64,000 nt of DNA from Brachionus rotundiformis (lineage: Eukaryota > Rotifera > Eurotatoria > Ploima > Brachionidae), in the NCBI GenBank assembly GCA_016802295.1, contig JAESIW010000137.1, forward strand, positions 5,644,146-5,708,145. Direction: 5' to 3'. Positions 23,155 through 35,937 of the stretch are shown here, piece by piece. Every line of letters begins with the position of its first letter. Position 1 is the first letter of the stretch. A model generated the notes under the pieces. It was not told the origin of the DNA. It saw nothing but the letters and a program-made list of their open reading frames with translations, and did not search any database. A program made the translations under genes and the position numbers.

Positions 23155-23565
23155 AATGTCGGGTCATGATGGCATCGTAGCCATACTTGAATTGATTGAC
23201 TGAGTCCGAGACCTCAGCGAGTAGAGCATTTCATTCATCGACAACCCTGTTCGTAAAGAAATTAACCCAATGCGTACAATTGGTTGATCCCTGACCAGAC
23301 AATCTCCTCGTGGTCGTCCCGAACTAAGATGCTGATGTGAGCTGATGTCTCCAATTGCATTATGTCTTTCTTGCTGGATGATGACGGCGTGCTTTAGACG
23401 AGGCCCTACGAAAGCACGATTGGACCCTAAATGTGTCGATGGTCCAGTGTCTGAAGGTCCTCTTAAACTGACCGAGGATATTCATTGTATTCGAATGTGG
23501 TTAGTGAACTTCAGATTACTTGACAAAGTTACACCGAGATGCTTCTCGGCAACAATGTAGAAAAA
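23155..23565 (-). mobile_element. Decayed LINE reverse transcriptase 3' end
   Basis: A GC-richer island. Read on the minus strand in shifting frames it gives EKHLGVTLSSNLKFTNHI, then NILGQFKRTFRHW, then GPRLKHAVII, and finally NFFTNRVVDE followed by NALLAEVSDSVNQFK and a stop. These are the ordered motifs of the region after the catalytic core of CR1/Jockey-like LINE reverse transcriptases. Several frameshifts and an internal stop show it is dead. Only about 400 bases of the 3' end survive. Confidence 0.8.
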
Positions 23566-23871
23566 CTTGTATAGATACATAAAATAAGCTAATTAATAAT
23601 TTTTTTGAAATATATATTTAAATAAATTCATTCTTTAATTTTTATTCTTTTTTATTCATTTAAATATTTTGAGAGAATTTTCAGAATGGATATTAGTCCC
23701 TCTTTTCAGCCTAGCTTTTAAAGCATAAAAACAATCTGAGATAAAATCATTCATTATCAAAAATAAAATAAAATTTATTCTTCCAATTTATTAATTTAAC
23801 AAATCATTAATATAAAGATATAATAAATCTATATTTTACAATATATTTTAAAATTAGAATGAAAATGGAAC

Positions 23872-26800
23872 TTAAATTTCAAGACTGAAATCATCATTGT
23901 TTATATTGAAATAATTTGAACTATTGGCTTCAGCTAAATTAAATCAAATTAAAAATTTGATAATTTATAAAAAAGTAACTACCTCTTCTTTGTCTATTTA
24001 GTCGTTTTACATAGGCTTCAAGTTTCTCGATAACAATTTCTTGTCTTTTCACAGTATCCTCTAAGCCGTATGCCTTGCCAAGCCTTTGTCTCATTAAATC
24101 AAGCTCATTGTTCAAAGAAGATTGAGCCAAAATCATCCTTTTCATTTCTGATTCAGCTTCTTTTCTCTGAAATTTTTTTTATTTTCAAAATTTAATCTAA
24201 ATAATCATAAATTTACTCTCTCTAATTCTCGTCTCAGTCTATCAATCTGGTCTTTAAGAACCACATTTTCATTAGTTTTTATGGCAATACGAGTTTTTAG
24301 TTCAACTTTTAAAACAAAAAATAAAAAAATTACTCTTAAAATAATCAGAACTTACTAAATGATTGATTCAGCTTGACCTTATCAGTTTCATTTATTTCAG
24401 CAAGTTTTAACAAAGCTTGTTTTTTGTCCTCAAAATTGTTCATTTTTGAAGTCAATTGGCTATTTGATAGTTCTAAGTTTCTCAATTGTTGCCTGTAAAG
24501 AATAATATCTTCGTTCATTTTTTTCACCAAAGCCTTGTAAGCATTAAGTAAATTGGTGTAATATCCTAGCCATCCTTCCATATCAGTCCCATTCGGCTGC
24601 TGATAGTTTAGAAATGCATATCGATAATCAATTGGTACTTCTGAAAAGTCATCTCTTTGGAATAATAGCAATTGATCTGGATTTCTTAATGTTACATTGC
24701 TAAAATTTGTAATATTAGGTTTAAGATAATTTAGAAAATTTCCATCTTGTTTTGGCGCGGAAATTATTTCATTTTGTCTAGCGCTGTGTATTACTTTTGG
24801 AGCTATTTCATTTGGTTTTGGACTATGAACCACTCTAGGAGTTGGATTAACTTTGATCCCTTCTGGTGTTCTAACTCTATTCTTGAACTTTGGCTGTAAA
24901 TATACTGGCTCAATATTTTTTCTCAAATCATCTTCATAATAATGTGAGTCAAGAACAGGCAAGTCTCCAGGAGTTTCATAATTTAGGGTCTTCTTTGGAC
25001 ATTTTTCTGGTACCATGCGTAACACTGTTTCAGCTGTCAAATTTTTTGTGGCCTGACCGATTAATGATCCATCTGTTTCAATTAGCATATTTTCGGTTCT
25101 TAGGCCGCCTAGTGTTTTTTCTTGTAGTTGAGTGCCACATCTTTGATCTAACTTGATCTTACACCATCCAAGAAGATTTTTTATTGACCACATTTTGTTA
25201 TCTTAAAATATTAATTTAAATGCCACTGCAATTTATTTTTTCTGCTTACATTTGCTGAATGTAAAAAATTCAATAATTATGGCTGGATCTAGTTTTTCAT
25301 TAAACATTGCATCTTTTTCTTCTTTAGACGTAAACATAAAGGTATGATTCCATATCGGAATCGATGACGCTCGTGTAGCCAAAGAAATCTTTAAATTGAC
25401 CATGTGTTAAATTATTCAAAAATATATGAATTTTTTAGTTGTTCTGATAATAGAGTTAAAATTATAAGGTGGAAATTAAATGGCAATGTGTATTTTGGAA
25501 CAAAAAAAACAAACTGAAACATTTTGCACAAGTCTTGGAGCTTTTATTAAAAAAAATCAAAATTTTAAATTTTTGTTTCATTTTTTGTTCCAAAATTCAC
25601 AATTTCAAAATCAAATTTTAACCCTATTTGAAATTAAATTTAATTTAAGACATAAGTTAGTTTTAAATTTATGATATTACAGCTATTTAGAAACTGTTGA
25701 TAGAACTGATCAAAAGGTGGGCCAAATCACTTAAATTTCTGGCTCTATCACTAATTTTAATTTTACTTAATTTTTTTTACAAGTAGCATATAAGAAATTC
25801 TAATTTTATTAAAAATTTAAATTTTTATTCCATTCTAAGCTCTGACCTTTTTTCCTACCTGGTTTGGTCTTTTGACTTTTTATTCAATCAAATAACTGCT
25901 AGCTTTTGACTATTGGAATTGTTCCTATATGTTTACAAATATTGCCTTTAAAATACTCAATACAAGTACACTTTGTAATTTTCCATTTATTTTTCCTAAG
26001 GCGGACCAAATGAATTTAGTTTTTAAATGCAAAAAAGCTTTTAAAATTCAAAGTACCGGTTTCACATTCTTCATAACAAAACTCATCACATTTTTCTAGG
26101 TCGATAGATTTTTTGAAATCACCTTTATCATCAAGACTTAATAAATACAAATCTTGTATCTTTTCATAGAATATTTTTGGCGCCAAAATTTAAAATTATG
26201 ATATGTTGATAAATCAAATATTGGCTCATTTTGAACATACAATTAAGAATTTATTATGTAATAGAAAATTTAACATCAATAATATTTGTTAGAAAAATTT
26301 GAAAAATTAATTTAGATGAAAAAAAAACAAATCAAAATTGAGACTGTATAAATTGAGCTTAGTTATATGATATTTAGTTCTTACCTGAGGTCGACCTTCC
26401 ATGCTAAATGAGGGAGTTTTGAAATTATTTTTAGCGGGGGATGGAAAGTAGATTGAATTGAACATAACTGATGATTCTGATAACTTTAAAAAGGTGTTTC
26501 TGAAAGAAAAAAATAATCTTATCAATCTATCTCATACATTTTTTTATATATTACTTATAATTAAGATAGTTTGGTACGATGCGTGCCACAGCATAAAGCG
26601 ATAATTTTTGAGATATTGGGTTGTCAAAATGAGTAAGTAGCATCTAAATGTTCAATTTAAATATGTATAAGCCTTGTGTCAAAGTTTACTTCAAGGCCAT
26701 AATATTTGAATTCCTTTTGAGCTAAGGCACTTGTTTTCCTGGTCAACGAAACATAAAGTTTTACTGTTTCAGATGTTTTACGCCCTAAATTCTTTTCAAT

Positions 26801-27262
26801 AAAACTTTATTTGACTTTAATCTAGATATTCAATTCTTACCACGTTTAGTTCTAAGTGGTATTGGTGAAAAGGAGTGAGCCAGTCCCACGGAATTCGAAA
26901 TTCAGCAATATTTTTATTATGAGATTCGTCTATTAGTAAAATAAAGAGTTCCTCATTAAGAACATTTTCTTCCAATGTTTCTACAAATAAGATATCATTC
27001 CAAACAGGAAATTGTCCTTCTATAGGCACCGTTGCATTTGGTTTTTCGACTTCATCTTTTGAATTCATTGACCGTTTTGACTGTCTTTGTAAAATAAAGT
27101 TATTCTTTTTAAGGAAATTTTTAGTCATTACCCTGTAACAAAGCAAAATGGAGGGTTATTTTCGACCATTGGGATATTTGCCGCTGTGTGGACTATTATT
27201 TCGATTATTTCTAGGCCTTTATCACATACATGGGAAATTAAATTTGTCCTCGGTTGGGCCAT
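23872..27262 (-). CDS. C2-domain and coiled-coil protein, CCDC33-like
   Basis: A multi-exon gene from the ATG at 27262 to the stop at 23872. Exons 27132-27262 and 26841-27084 join in phase and read as a C2 domain (KGLEIIEIIVHTAANIP, FPVWNDILFVETLEE, LFILLIDESHNKNIAEFRIP). Further exons near 26710-26790, 26560-26660 and 26386-26505 continue it. A second C2-like unit ends in SSIPIWNHTFMFTSK and LLGWCKIKLDQ (25260-25195). The 24345-25193 exon ends in a coiled coil (YKALVKKMNEDIILYRQQLRNLE is longer in the sequence), followed by more coiled coil (LRQRLGKAYGLED-type, residues encoded 23990-24170). This order, C2 units then a coiled coil, fits CCDC33, a testis-expressed protein of uncertain role. 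Exons between about 25400 and 26200 are incompletely resolved. Confidence 0.68.
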
Positions 27263-28375
27263 TTTGAGAAATTTGCTAATTATTCCAACTCAACGACGAA
27301 ATTTTTTATTTAGTTTAAATTTGGTTGCTAACACTTTTCTAAGGTAAAAAATAAACAATGTTTTCTTTAGCAAGATTAAAATTTATAAATTGTTCGATAT
27401 CTCTGACTTATCATATTATAAATAGCTATATTTTCTGGAATGATTTTTGTCATTTCTTGTTTGATTAAATTTATTAAATAATTGATTTAATTGGAATTAA
27501 AATTTGTTGACTTATGTAGTTATATATTTTTAAATTAACTTTTCAATTCAGATATTTATGGATCTCAGATATCAGAAAATTTTAAATAGTTAAATTTTTT
27601 AGCAACACAATTAACAAAAGATAATTTTTAAGATTATTAACTTTTTTTTAATTAAAAAAATTAACAGATAGATTTAAGGCATCATTATTGTAACACATCG
27701 ATATTTTAAAAAAATTTCCCATTTAAATTTATTCTAAATGATTACTTTAATTTAAATATTTAAGCAAAATTTTATACTTCTTTAAGTCAAAAATTTTATA
27801 ACTATTTAGAGTTCTTATTAGTTTGAGAGCAAACATTAGCATAATCTTTAAAAATTCCTTTTCAAAGGTTAATTTAGAAAAATATTTTGCTATCTTTAAA
27901 ATTAATTTATTTTATTAATCAAAATTAAAATTTTATTGTTAAATTTTCATAAAATTACTTTTATGTTCAAAATTTTAGTAAAGTTAGTTGATTGAATGTA
28001 CATTCAGTCGTTTGTAGAAAATTTAAAAAATTATTATTTTATTAATCCATAAATTTTTATCATAGAAAATTTTTTTTGTGAAATTTTTCAGATGAATCAT
28101 GAAAAGCATTTAAACATTTATTATTTAAACATTTAATTCTAAAGCCTGGCAAGCATTTATATTATATTTTTTTAAAAAGTTATTAATTGATTAAACTTTT
28201 TATTAACCTTTATAATTGAAATTTAAATAATTTAAATATTGAAGAGTATTTTTTTTTGAAGAAAAATGATTAACTGAAGACTTATTTTTTGAACAATGAA
28301 ATATTTATACTTAATAAATAGTGATTATGGGAATAAAATTCAAATCTAACTAAAATCTTACGACTTTTTTTTAGA
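27263..28375. other. Gene-free stretch
   Basis: AT-rich sequence upstream of the CCDC33-like gene. No frame or element recognised. Confidence 0.5.
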
Positions 28376-29886
28376 TTTGAAGACTATTTACTCTTTAATA
28401 TCATCAGGTGAATATAATTGTACAGATGTTGTTCAATTTTTCCAGAAAAGAGCTTTTAAATGGATTGATAAATGCAATTATTAACAACAGCCCAAACGTT
28501 CTTCAACAAACACCAGATTTTTTCTATAAAAGCCAAAATTTAATATGTTCACTTCATTGTGTTCCATTAGCAGTTAAAGACAATATTGATATTGCTGGAA
28601 TACCAACGACAGGTGGTATAAAATCTCTATGCTGTTCGATAAAAATACTTTGGTTATTGATAGACTATTGGCTCAAGGAGCTATTATTTTATTCAAAATA
28701 AATTTAGGAGAACTTGCTTATGGAAATAGGATCAGCGAATTGGTGGGAGAATGCATGAACCCTTTTGATCCAGAGCGTCCCAGTATCTGTGGTCCTAGTA
28801 GTTTCGGTTCAGGTTCAGGTGCTGTTGTTTCTTTAGACTTTCTGTAATTTCTGTTGGAACTGACACGTCAGAATCTGTTCTGTATCCTGGAAGTTACAAT
28901 GGCTTATTTTCGCTTAGACCTGCTCTAAACACTACACCATTGAAGGGAATAATACTTTTGTTCGAAAAGAATGATACTGTTAGTTCTTTTGCTAAACACC
29001 TTAATGATTTGGTTAATACATTTTCAATAATTACAAAAGATTATTCTATCATACAGAAATTTGAAAAAAAAATCCATATCAGCAGCTTAGGATAGGAGTC
29101 ATTTCCAATTTAAAAAAAATTTTACTATTCTGTTTTTAGAGAATAAATTTGGATCCAAATACAAAATAGAACCAGAAGTAAAGCAAGGAATTGATAATAC
29201 TGTCAAAAGATTCAAACTTTTAGGCCTATCTGTTATTGAATTTTCTTTCAATCAAATTGATTTTGAAAATATATTTAAGTTACTAAATAACATTTTTGAT
29301 GTTGGGTGTTTAAATAGTAGTAAAAAAATTCCATGGATAATTATATTGGTGATACAAAAGGATTTGAGTCCGATTCTCCTGTAAGAAGTTTTGAAGAACT
29401 TTTTAATAGCGATTTTTAAATAATTATTGAAGAATGATTTTAATAATGGTTTAATTTTATCCATAAATCAGACTAATTGTATTGTTTATGATCTGTAAGT
29501 AAGAGAATTGAAGGATTTAATAATAAAATGGTATCAAAATTTTGATTTGGACTACATTATGGTTCTAACTTCGACAAATTTACCAGAGAAACGTAATAAT
29601 TATTTTTGATATTATAATTGGGTTGTCGATTCTTAATTTACCCGTTCGAAACTCAAAAAAATAATATTTCAAGTGACTGTTTACCAATCGGTATGGGTTT
29701 AATGAGCAAGACTGGTGGTTTAAGCAAAATTTTTAAAATCGCTGAAGCATATGAAAAGTTTTATGTAGTTGTTAAATTACCTCCTAGGATACCTTTATTA
29801 AATAATGCCATAGGAACGAGATTAAATTTTTATTTCTTTATATATCCCTTAATTTTTGATATTTTAAATTTAAATTGGAGTTTTTA
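28376..29886 (+). pseudogene. Amidase-signature family pseudogene
   Basis: Broken frames follow the order of an amidase-signature hydrolase (FAAH/GatA-like). They read TIYSLISSGEYNCTDVVQFF, then NAIINNSPNVL, then HCVPLAVKDNIDIAGIPTTGG with the catalytic Lys, then VIDRLLAQGAIILFK and GELAYGN, then the Ser/Gly-rich loop SSFGSGSGA, then SVGTDTSESVLYPGSYNG with the nucleophile Ser, and near the end CLPIGMGLMSKTGGLSKIFKIAEAYEK. At least three frameshifts (about 28465, 28630 and 28845) have no room for introns, and further shifts and stops lie between 29090 and 29620. The family cleaves amide bonds in diverse substrates; which substrate this copy once used cannot be told. Nearby genes have clean frames, so assembly error is less likely than true decay. 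Confidence 0.8.
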
Positions 29887-30635
29887 ATTTGTTTAATTTT
29901 TATTTTTCTAATTTGAACAATATTTTTAATTTCACTATTCTAATAGACATTGGTTATTTTCCTTAATTTGTTAATTTGTAAGATTATTGTTTTTGATTGA
30001 ATTAATACTTTAGCTAATTAATCGAGTCATCTTAACTTAAAAATATATAGATACATTTTCAAAAAAATAAATATTTTAAGAATCAACAAATTATTAAATT
30101 TGGAAACAAAGAAGACCATTTTTTCAAAATAACTAACAAGTTAGTAAAAGATAGTCTTTGAGCCAATTTTTCGCTTACATATTGCTAAATCATTAATCTT
30201 TATAAATTAAAATTGTCTAATTAAAAAACGCCAAAATTGCAGTACTAAAAGTAGAATTGATAAATAATAACTTATTTTTGATCTAAATAATTGTATTCCA
30301 GAAATAGAAAATTAATCATTCTCAATAATAGATGATTAAATGACCAAGTTTAGGCGAATTTAAATTCTAAAAATAGTAAATCTATTCAATTTTATGTAAA
30401 ATTATCAATTCTATTTTCAAAAATTAAATTGAATTAAATATTTGATATTTAAGTTTTCCAAAGGTTATAAAACAATAAGACTTAAAAACTATATTTAAAT
30501 ATAATCCGAACGAGATTATTTATTTGACCAAATACTTAATATTTTAGGCAAGGATTTTAATTATAAAAATCAATACTTTTAAATTTTTATTTATTTTAGA
30601 AGTAATAATTTATAAATAAAAAAAAAAAAACTAGA
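29887..30635. other. Gene-free stretch, includes Sox 3' side
   Basis: AT-rich region downstream of both the amidase relic and the Sox gene (convergent). Nothing recognised. Confidence 0.5.
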
Positions 30636-31316
30636 TCAGTTGGATGCGTTTAAATCTATAGAATAAGAAGAATTGACACTGTAGGGTGAATACGGATAAT
30701 TGTACAAATTAGCATCATAATTATAAGTAAAGTAATTAGATTGATAAAAATACTGATGATCTAAAGGTGAATTGAAGGCTGGTCGAAAATTAGTATCAGC
30801 GATATTCTGATCTAACTGCATTTGAGAGTAGTTCCATTCAGACGAAATACGACTCGGATAACAAAAATTGCCAGATACTGAAGATGTCATTTGGTTCGAG
30901 TTGGAACAACCAACATTTCTATCTGATCGCTCATTTTCAAAATTAAAAGATTTTTGTTTTATAACCTGACTGGTCATTTTAGAACCCTTTTTAGGTTTTC
31001 GTTTTGGCTGGTATTTATATCCTGGATTCTGTTTGGAATGCTCTTCCTTTAACCTGTTGGCTTCTTCGATAAATGGTAGCTTTTGTTCATATGACAATTG
31101 GTTCCACATGTCACCAAGGGTCTTGCTGAGTAGGTTACTCGGCATTGATTGGCTATTTTGTGTAATGGTTTTCCTGGCACTCCGTGACCACACCATAAAA
31201 GCATTCATGGGCCTTTTTACATGAGGCTTGTTGTGTTTGATTGGAACACCCAATGGTTTCAGATCGAACTGGTTGAGAGTTTCGGCAACCACTAAATCTA
31301 AATGTTTTTTTTCCAT
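30636..31316 (-). CDS. Sox family HMG-box transcription factor
   Basis: An intronless 226-residue frame. Residues about 32-110 are an HMG box: HVKRPMNAFMVWSRSARK carries the Sox signature RPMNAFMVW, followed by LSKTLGDMWNQLSYEQKLPF and YKYQPKRKPKK. Sox proteins bind the minor groove at AACAAT-type sites and bend DNA. The box is divergent between helices 1 and 2: TITQNSQSMPSNLLSKTLG replaces the usual QENPKMHNSEISKRLG. The C-terminal third is rich in Tyr, Asn and Ser (YFYQSNYFTYNYDANLYNY), as in an activation tail. The intronless box and short length suggest a SoxB-like member, but the subgroup is not certain. Confidence 0.85.
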   Translation of the reverse strand: MEKKHLDLVVAETLNQFDLKPLGVPIKHNKPHVKRPMNAFMVWSRSARKTITQNSQSMPSNLLSKTLGDMWNQLSYEQKLPFIEEANRLKEEHSKQNPGYKYQPKRKPKKGSKMTSQVIKQKSFNFENERSDRNVGCSNSNQMTSSVSGNFCYPSRISSEWNYSQMQLDQNIADTNFRPAFNSPLDHQYFYQSNYFTYNYDANLYNYPYSPYSVNSSYSIDLNASN

Positions 31317-31346
31317 TTCAATATATATTTTCCTAGATAAGCGACA

Positions 31347-31354
31347 TTTTTATA
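31347..31354 (-). promoter_or_regulatory. Candidate TATA box of the Sox gene
   Basis: TATAAAAA on the minus strand follows a run of G (GGGGG) and lies 31 bases upstream of the Sox ATG. If used, the 5' leader would be only a few bases, so this could instead belong to a trans-spliced leader region or be chance. The local GC content is higher than the background. Confidence 0.4.
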
Positions 31355-34255
31355 CCCCCTTTGCCGGTTAGTTAAAAGAACCGGATATTATTAACACTCG
31401 GTTCCGATATTTTTTTATAAAATATTGCACCGAGGAGCTATTACCTGATAATTAATCAATACTCTGCGATGTCTCTAGCGGCTAAATAATCAGTTTTCAC
31501 AATGATCTCACTAATTATACAACAATGTGAAATGATTATTGCGAAAACTGAAATTTTAGGGCCATTGTCGATTATATGCATCATTCCACTATTCCATTTT
31601 GATCCCAATCTAAATTTTATTTAAATCAAGTTCAGAAATTTTATTAAAACAAAAGGCCGCGTTTATATCAACTCAGATTTGATTAAGTTCGTAGTGATTA
31701 CCGAATCCAAAACAATTTAGTATCCATGGCAACTATTTAAGAGAAAATCTAAAAATTCGGAAATCCTAAAATTATCAAATAAAATTTTAGAGGAACGATA
31801 AAAACGAACGATGTAAATTTTATATATGCCAACTTAGGTGCTAAAGATAAATAAATAGCTATAAAAATACCATTGGTATAGCTAGGTATGGTTTGGTTGT
31901 TGTTATGTGTATGCAGTGGTTTGGTAAAAATGAGATAAAAAAATAGAAATTACACCAAATATTTATTGAAATATTTTCCTCTTCATCAACTTGAAAAATT
32001 ATCTAACAAGCAATAACTCGAGTTTCAGAGTTGTCATTTCTTTAGTTTGTGTATGCCTTGAAAAATAAAATAAAATATTTTTTTTCACTTCACAAATAGA
32101 ATCTTGTTTAAATTATCAAAACTCATAACAATAAAATTTAGAAAGATAAAAAATACCTTTTAAAAATTTTGATTATTTATCTCTTTCTTTTCTAGTTTGT
32201 TGAGATATTACACAATCATTTATTTATGGTTCTAATTTAACAAAGAATGTCATTAGTTTAGTTTTAAACTATATGGTCCAGATTCGAGCAGACTCTCTTT
32301 ATTTTCTCTCTCTCTCTCTAACTCTATCTAGACCCTTTGTTGAAATTTGCTTAGGACTTAAATTTAAAATTTGAAATTTAAATTAGATTTAAATTTTAAT
32401 TAGATAACAAGCTTGTTATCTGGGTGTAAATAATTATGCTTTATTAACAAAAACGCTTATGTCAACTTTTGGCAAATACGAGCCGAATTTGAACGATTTG
32501 GACTAGGCCAAATTTTTAAAATTTTTTCCTTTAAAAGAAAACCATAAGCTATTTATAGCGAATTTAAATATCAAATCTTTGACTAATAAATTATTTTTTT
32601 TAAATTTAACAAAAATTTATGACTTAAAATCAGTAAATTGGGTTAAGCAATAACAACAACAAATACTAGAAAAACTTTGCTTAAGCCAACTTAAAAAAAA
32701 AATTAAAATTTCATAAACAATTCATGATAGATCGAGTTTTTTAAAAAAAAAAAGTGAATTATTAGAAGGAAAGCCAAATTGACTTGGTAAATATTTATCT
32801 AAATTATCAAAACGAGTTGGATACGAAAACCTTGGACTGTTTGGTTGAACTAGCTTTGTTTGTCAACCAAACTCTCCGTTACTAAACTCGAACAAACTAA
32901 AATTTCATTCTTTTAAATAAAAAAACCTAATTCTAATTATGTAATTGAAATTAATTGCCGTAGAGTACGATTTTTCCATTTTGCTTAGATTTACAATCAA
33001 TCATGATACCGGTTTATTGCCTAGTAAATCAACTAAATCATTTATTTCAATGATATATTAATCATTTATACCTTTTGTATTACAGATTAAAAAATTATTT
33101 ATTTAAAAAAATTGTTTATATAAACCAATATTCAAATGTTCTAATGAATTTTCATTAACACCTAAAATAAAATTGATCTCAAAACCGATCAATCATAGTA
33201 CCATAAACAAATAAAACTTATCAGCGAACTAAATAAAAATGATGAAGAAAATATTAATTCAGAATCTAGAAAACTATTTTTTTTCAAATTATAATTTCAA
33301 TTCGTTTAAAAACTTTACTTAAGTTTTAAATTAATTGCTTCAATTTCATATGATAACAACGATTGATAAATCACTTAGATAAATTTATATTAATTAAACT
33401 TTTATGATTAAAAAAAATTTTAAAGTAGGCCGATGGTTTATAGTGCTTGATAGATCTGCAGGACGATTTTGAAAATTAAATTCTTTAATGAAAAAAGGCT
33501 AAAATTTCAAGATTTATTGGATAAATCTGTTAAAAGTATATTTTTAAAAATATTGTTCAAAAAAACAAAAATATCTTTTTTTAGTCTATTTTTCAATTCA
33601 AGTTTAAAGGCTTCGTTTGAATTAATCATTTAATTTTAGTCTTTTTTAGATTCTTAAAAAAAAACACAATTATAATTTTTTATATATGCTTGAGATCAAA
33701 TTTTTAAATTATTTATCTTCTGTTAAAAACAATTTGGTTAAATTTATTTAATTGTGATAACTGAATTTTACCTTTTAGGGTGGGTTAAGTAATTTTTTGG
33801 AAAGTTTTTATTTCGTCGAAATTAAATGCATTCAAAAAAAGCATTATATATTTTTTAAAAAATTTTATGTAGATCAAATATTCAAAATTAATCTAATTTA
33901 AAAAAAAATTCAATTTTTTACCAAATCGATTAGACCAGCTGATTTTTAAATTGAAAATTTTTAAAATTATAATTTCATAAATAATGAAAAAATATCACAT
34001 AATTAAGTTTTTTTTAGGTTATTTTACGATTAAAATTGAAAAAATAAAAACTATTTTTTAAAAAATAGCAAATCAATTTAATATTTAGATTTTTCTAATT
34101 TAATAAAAATACTTATTTATGATATTTTTAAATTTTCAAAATTTATTTTAAAATACAAATTCTCTTGATTATAAAATTATAAAGAAATTAGCAATTCAAA
34201 CAAAAAATTTCAAAAACATCTTTAAAAATTTATTTTTAAAAAACAAAATTTCTAA
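31355..34255. other. Gene-free region upstream of Sox and downstream of ZIP11
   Basis: 2.9 kb with no coding frame. It contains an inverted repeat CTCGGT / ACCGAG near 31398-31435, a CT microsatellite at 32304-32319, and scattered AACAAT words. It probably includes the Sox regulatory region. Nothing else is distinct. Confidence 0.45.
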
Positions 34256-35509
34256 TTAACCAAGACCAACATCGAGACTCATCATGACTATGAAACCAAT
34301 CATACATGACCATGTACTTAGTTTTCCGTTTCCAAAAGAAGCTGACTCAGGAATGATATTATCAAAAACAACATAGAACATAGCGCCTGCGGCGAAAGCC
34401 AGTGCATATGGAAGAATAGTCTGGGCCATACCGACTGCCAATGTGCCAAGAATTCCAGCTATAGGCTCGACCATGCCACTTAGCTGCCCATACCAAAAGC
34501 TCTTCCAGTATGAGTATCCTGATGCATAGAGAGGTAGGCTGACTGCAAGACCCTTTTATCATAAAATGAAACTAAAGCAAAGAAAAAATCTGAACATACT
34601 TCTGGAAAATTTTGAATTCCGATTCCAAGAGCTAAATTTCTTGCATTTTGGAAAGTAGAACTTTTTGTTTTCCCGACTCTTAAAAAATTTTTCTAATAAG
34701 TTATGTTTATTTATGATTTATTTAAAAATGTAATTTTACGCTCCAAATCCAACACCGACAGCAAGTCCCTCTAATCATAAAATTCAAACATTATAATTAA
34801 AAAGTATATTTTGTAAAATTATAACTTACCTGGAATATTATGAACAGTAACTGCGATTATTAGAAGCAAAATTTTACGGAACTTTGTTTCTGTACGACTT
34901 TTATTCTTATCGTACCGGTTAGATCTATCGTTTTGGTCAAAACTGGCATTATTCCTTAAGTAATTAGGACTGTTTATTACATTACGCTGTCTTAAACTAT
35001 TTAAATTGATCTCTTTAAAAAAATTAAGGTCTAGGGTAACCAAGTTCATTTAGACTTTTTAAATTTACCTATTGATGTCTGATTTTCTGAATCATAAGAA
35101 TTTGGTTCATCAAAATCAGGTTTTCTTTCCTGGTTTTTGATAGTCTCATCTATAAACTGTCAAATTGAGTTTAATATGTAGCTTTTTAAGTTAAAATTGT
35201 TACATTATCAGGTAACAATTCATCGGTTAGATGAACAAAGCCAGCACCTAGCAAGATTCCAATGATCACTGGTATGAGAGATAGAAATTTGTTTTCGTAT
35301 AGTTGTTCAGAAACTTCCAAAGCAGGAACTATTAAAGACCAAAATGAAGCGGCTGTCATTACCCCTGCGGCAAATCCCAAACTAGCATCCAAAAATGAGC
35401 GTTTATATCCATTGAAAACGAAGACCATCGCGGAACCGGCCGCTGTGAATGCCCATGTCAAAGATGTAGCAAATAAAACTTGAATCAATGGTGAATAACC
35501 TTCCAACAT
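34256..35509 (-). CDS. SLC39A11: Zinc transporter ZIP11
   Basis: Six exons. Exon 1 (35204-35509) encodes 102 residues starting MLEGYSPLIQVLFATSLTW, with FAAGVMTAASFWSLIVPALE and GFVHLTDELLPDN, very close to ZIP11. Exons 2 and 3 give a hydrophilic loop, then TVHNIP. A 30-base exon near 34742-34772 supplies EGLAVGVGFGA, completing the HNxPEG metal-site helix. The next exon has ALGIGIQNFPE and the last one GLAVSLPLYASGYSYWKSF followed by FDNIIPES and the terminal MMSLDVGLG. HNIPEG and QNFPEG are the paired zinc-site motifs of ZIP helices IV and V. The protein moves zinc toward the cytosol through Golgi or other membranes. Exon phases are consistent. Assignment is very secure. Confidence 0.93.
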
Positions 35510-35937
35510 TTTTTTTACCTAGATTATTATCTACACTAAATACGCTAATATTATATTTCAATCAAGATACCTTTTTGAAAATTTAGTGTAAAATAAACAT
35601 AAAGTTAATTGTTGCTCTTTCAAAAGCTATAATGGAAACATATTGTGATACATGGTTATCTTAAATGATTAAAATTATCGAGAAAATATTTTTTCTCTTA
35701 TTTTTCTCAAATAAAATTTTAATAATTTTTATTTAAAATTTTTAATTGTTCATAATTATGTGACTTGGTCTATAATATCCTAATTAATTCAGTCAAAAAT
35801 TCCAATAAAATTTAATTTAATTCTGAAATAAATATTGACTAAATAAAACTAACTAAATACAAAAAACATTGGTGTATTTTTGACTTGTGTTTAATTCAAA
35901 TCTTTAGATAAGAATCAAAAAAAAAAGATAATTAATA
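35510..35937. other. Divergent intergenic region between ZIP11 and AFMID
   Basis: 430 bases, AT-rich, probably holding both promoters. Nothing distinct. Confidence 0.5.
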
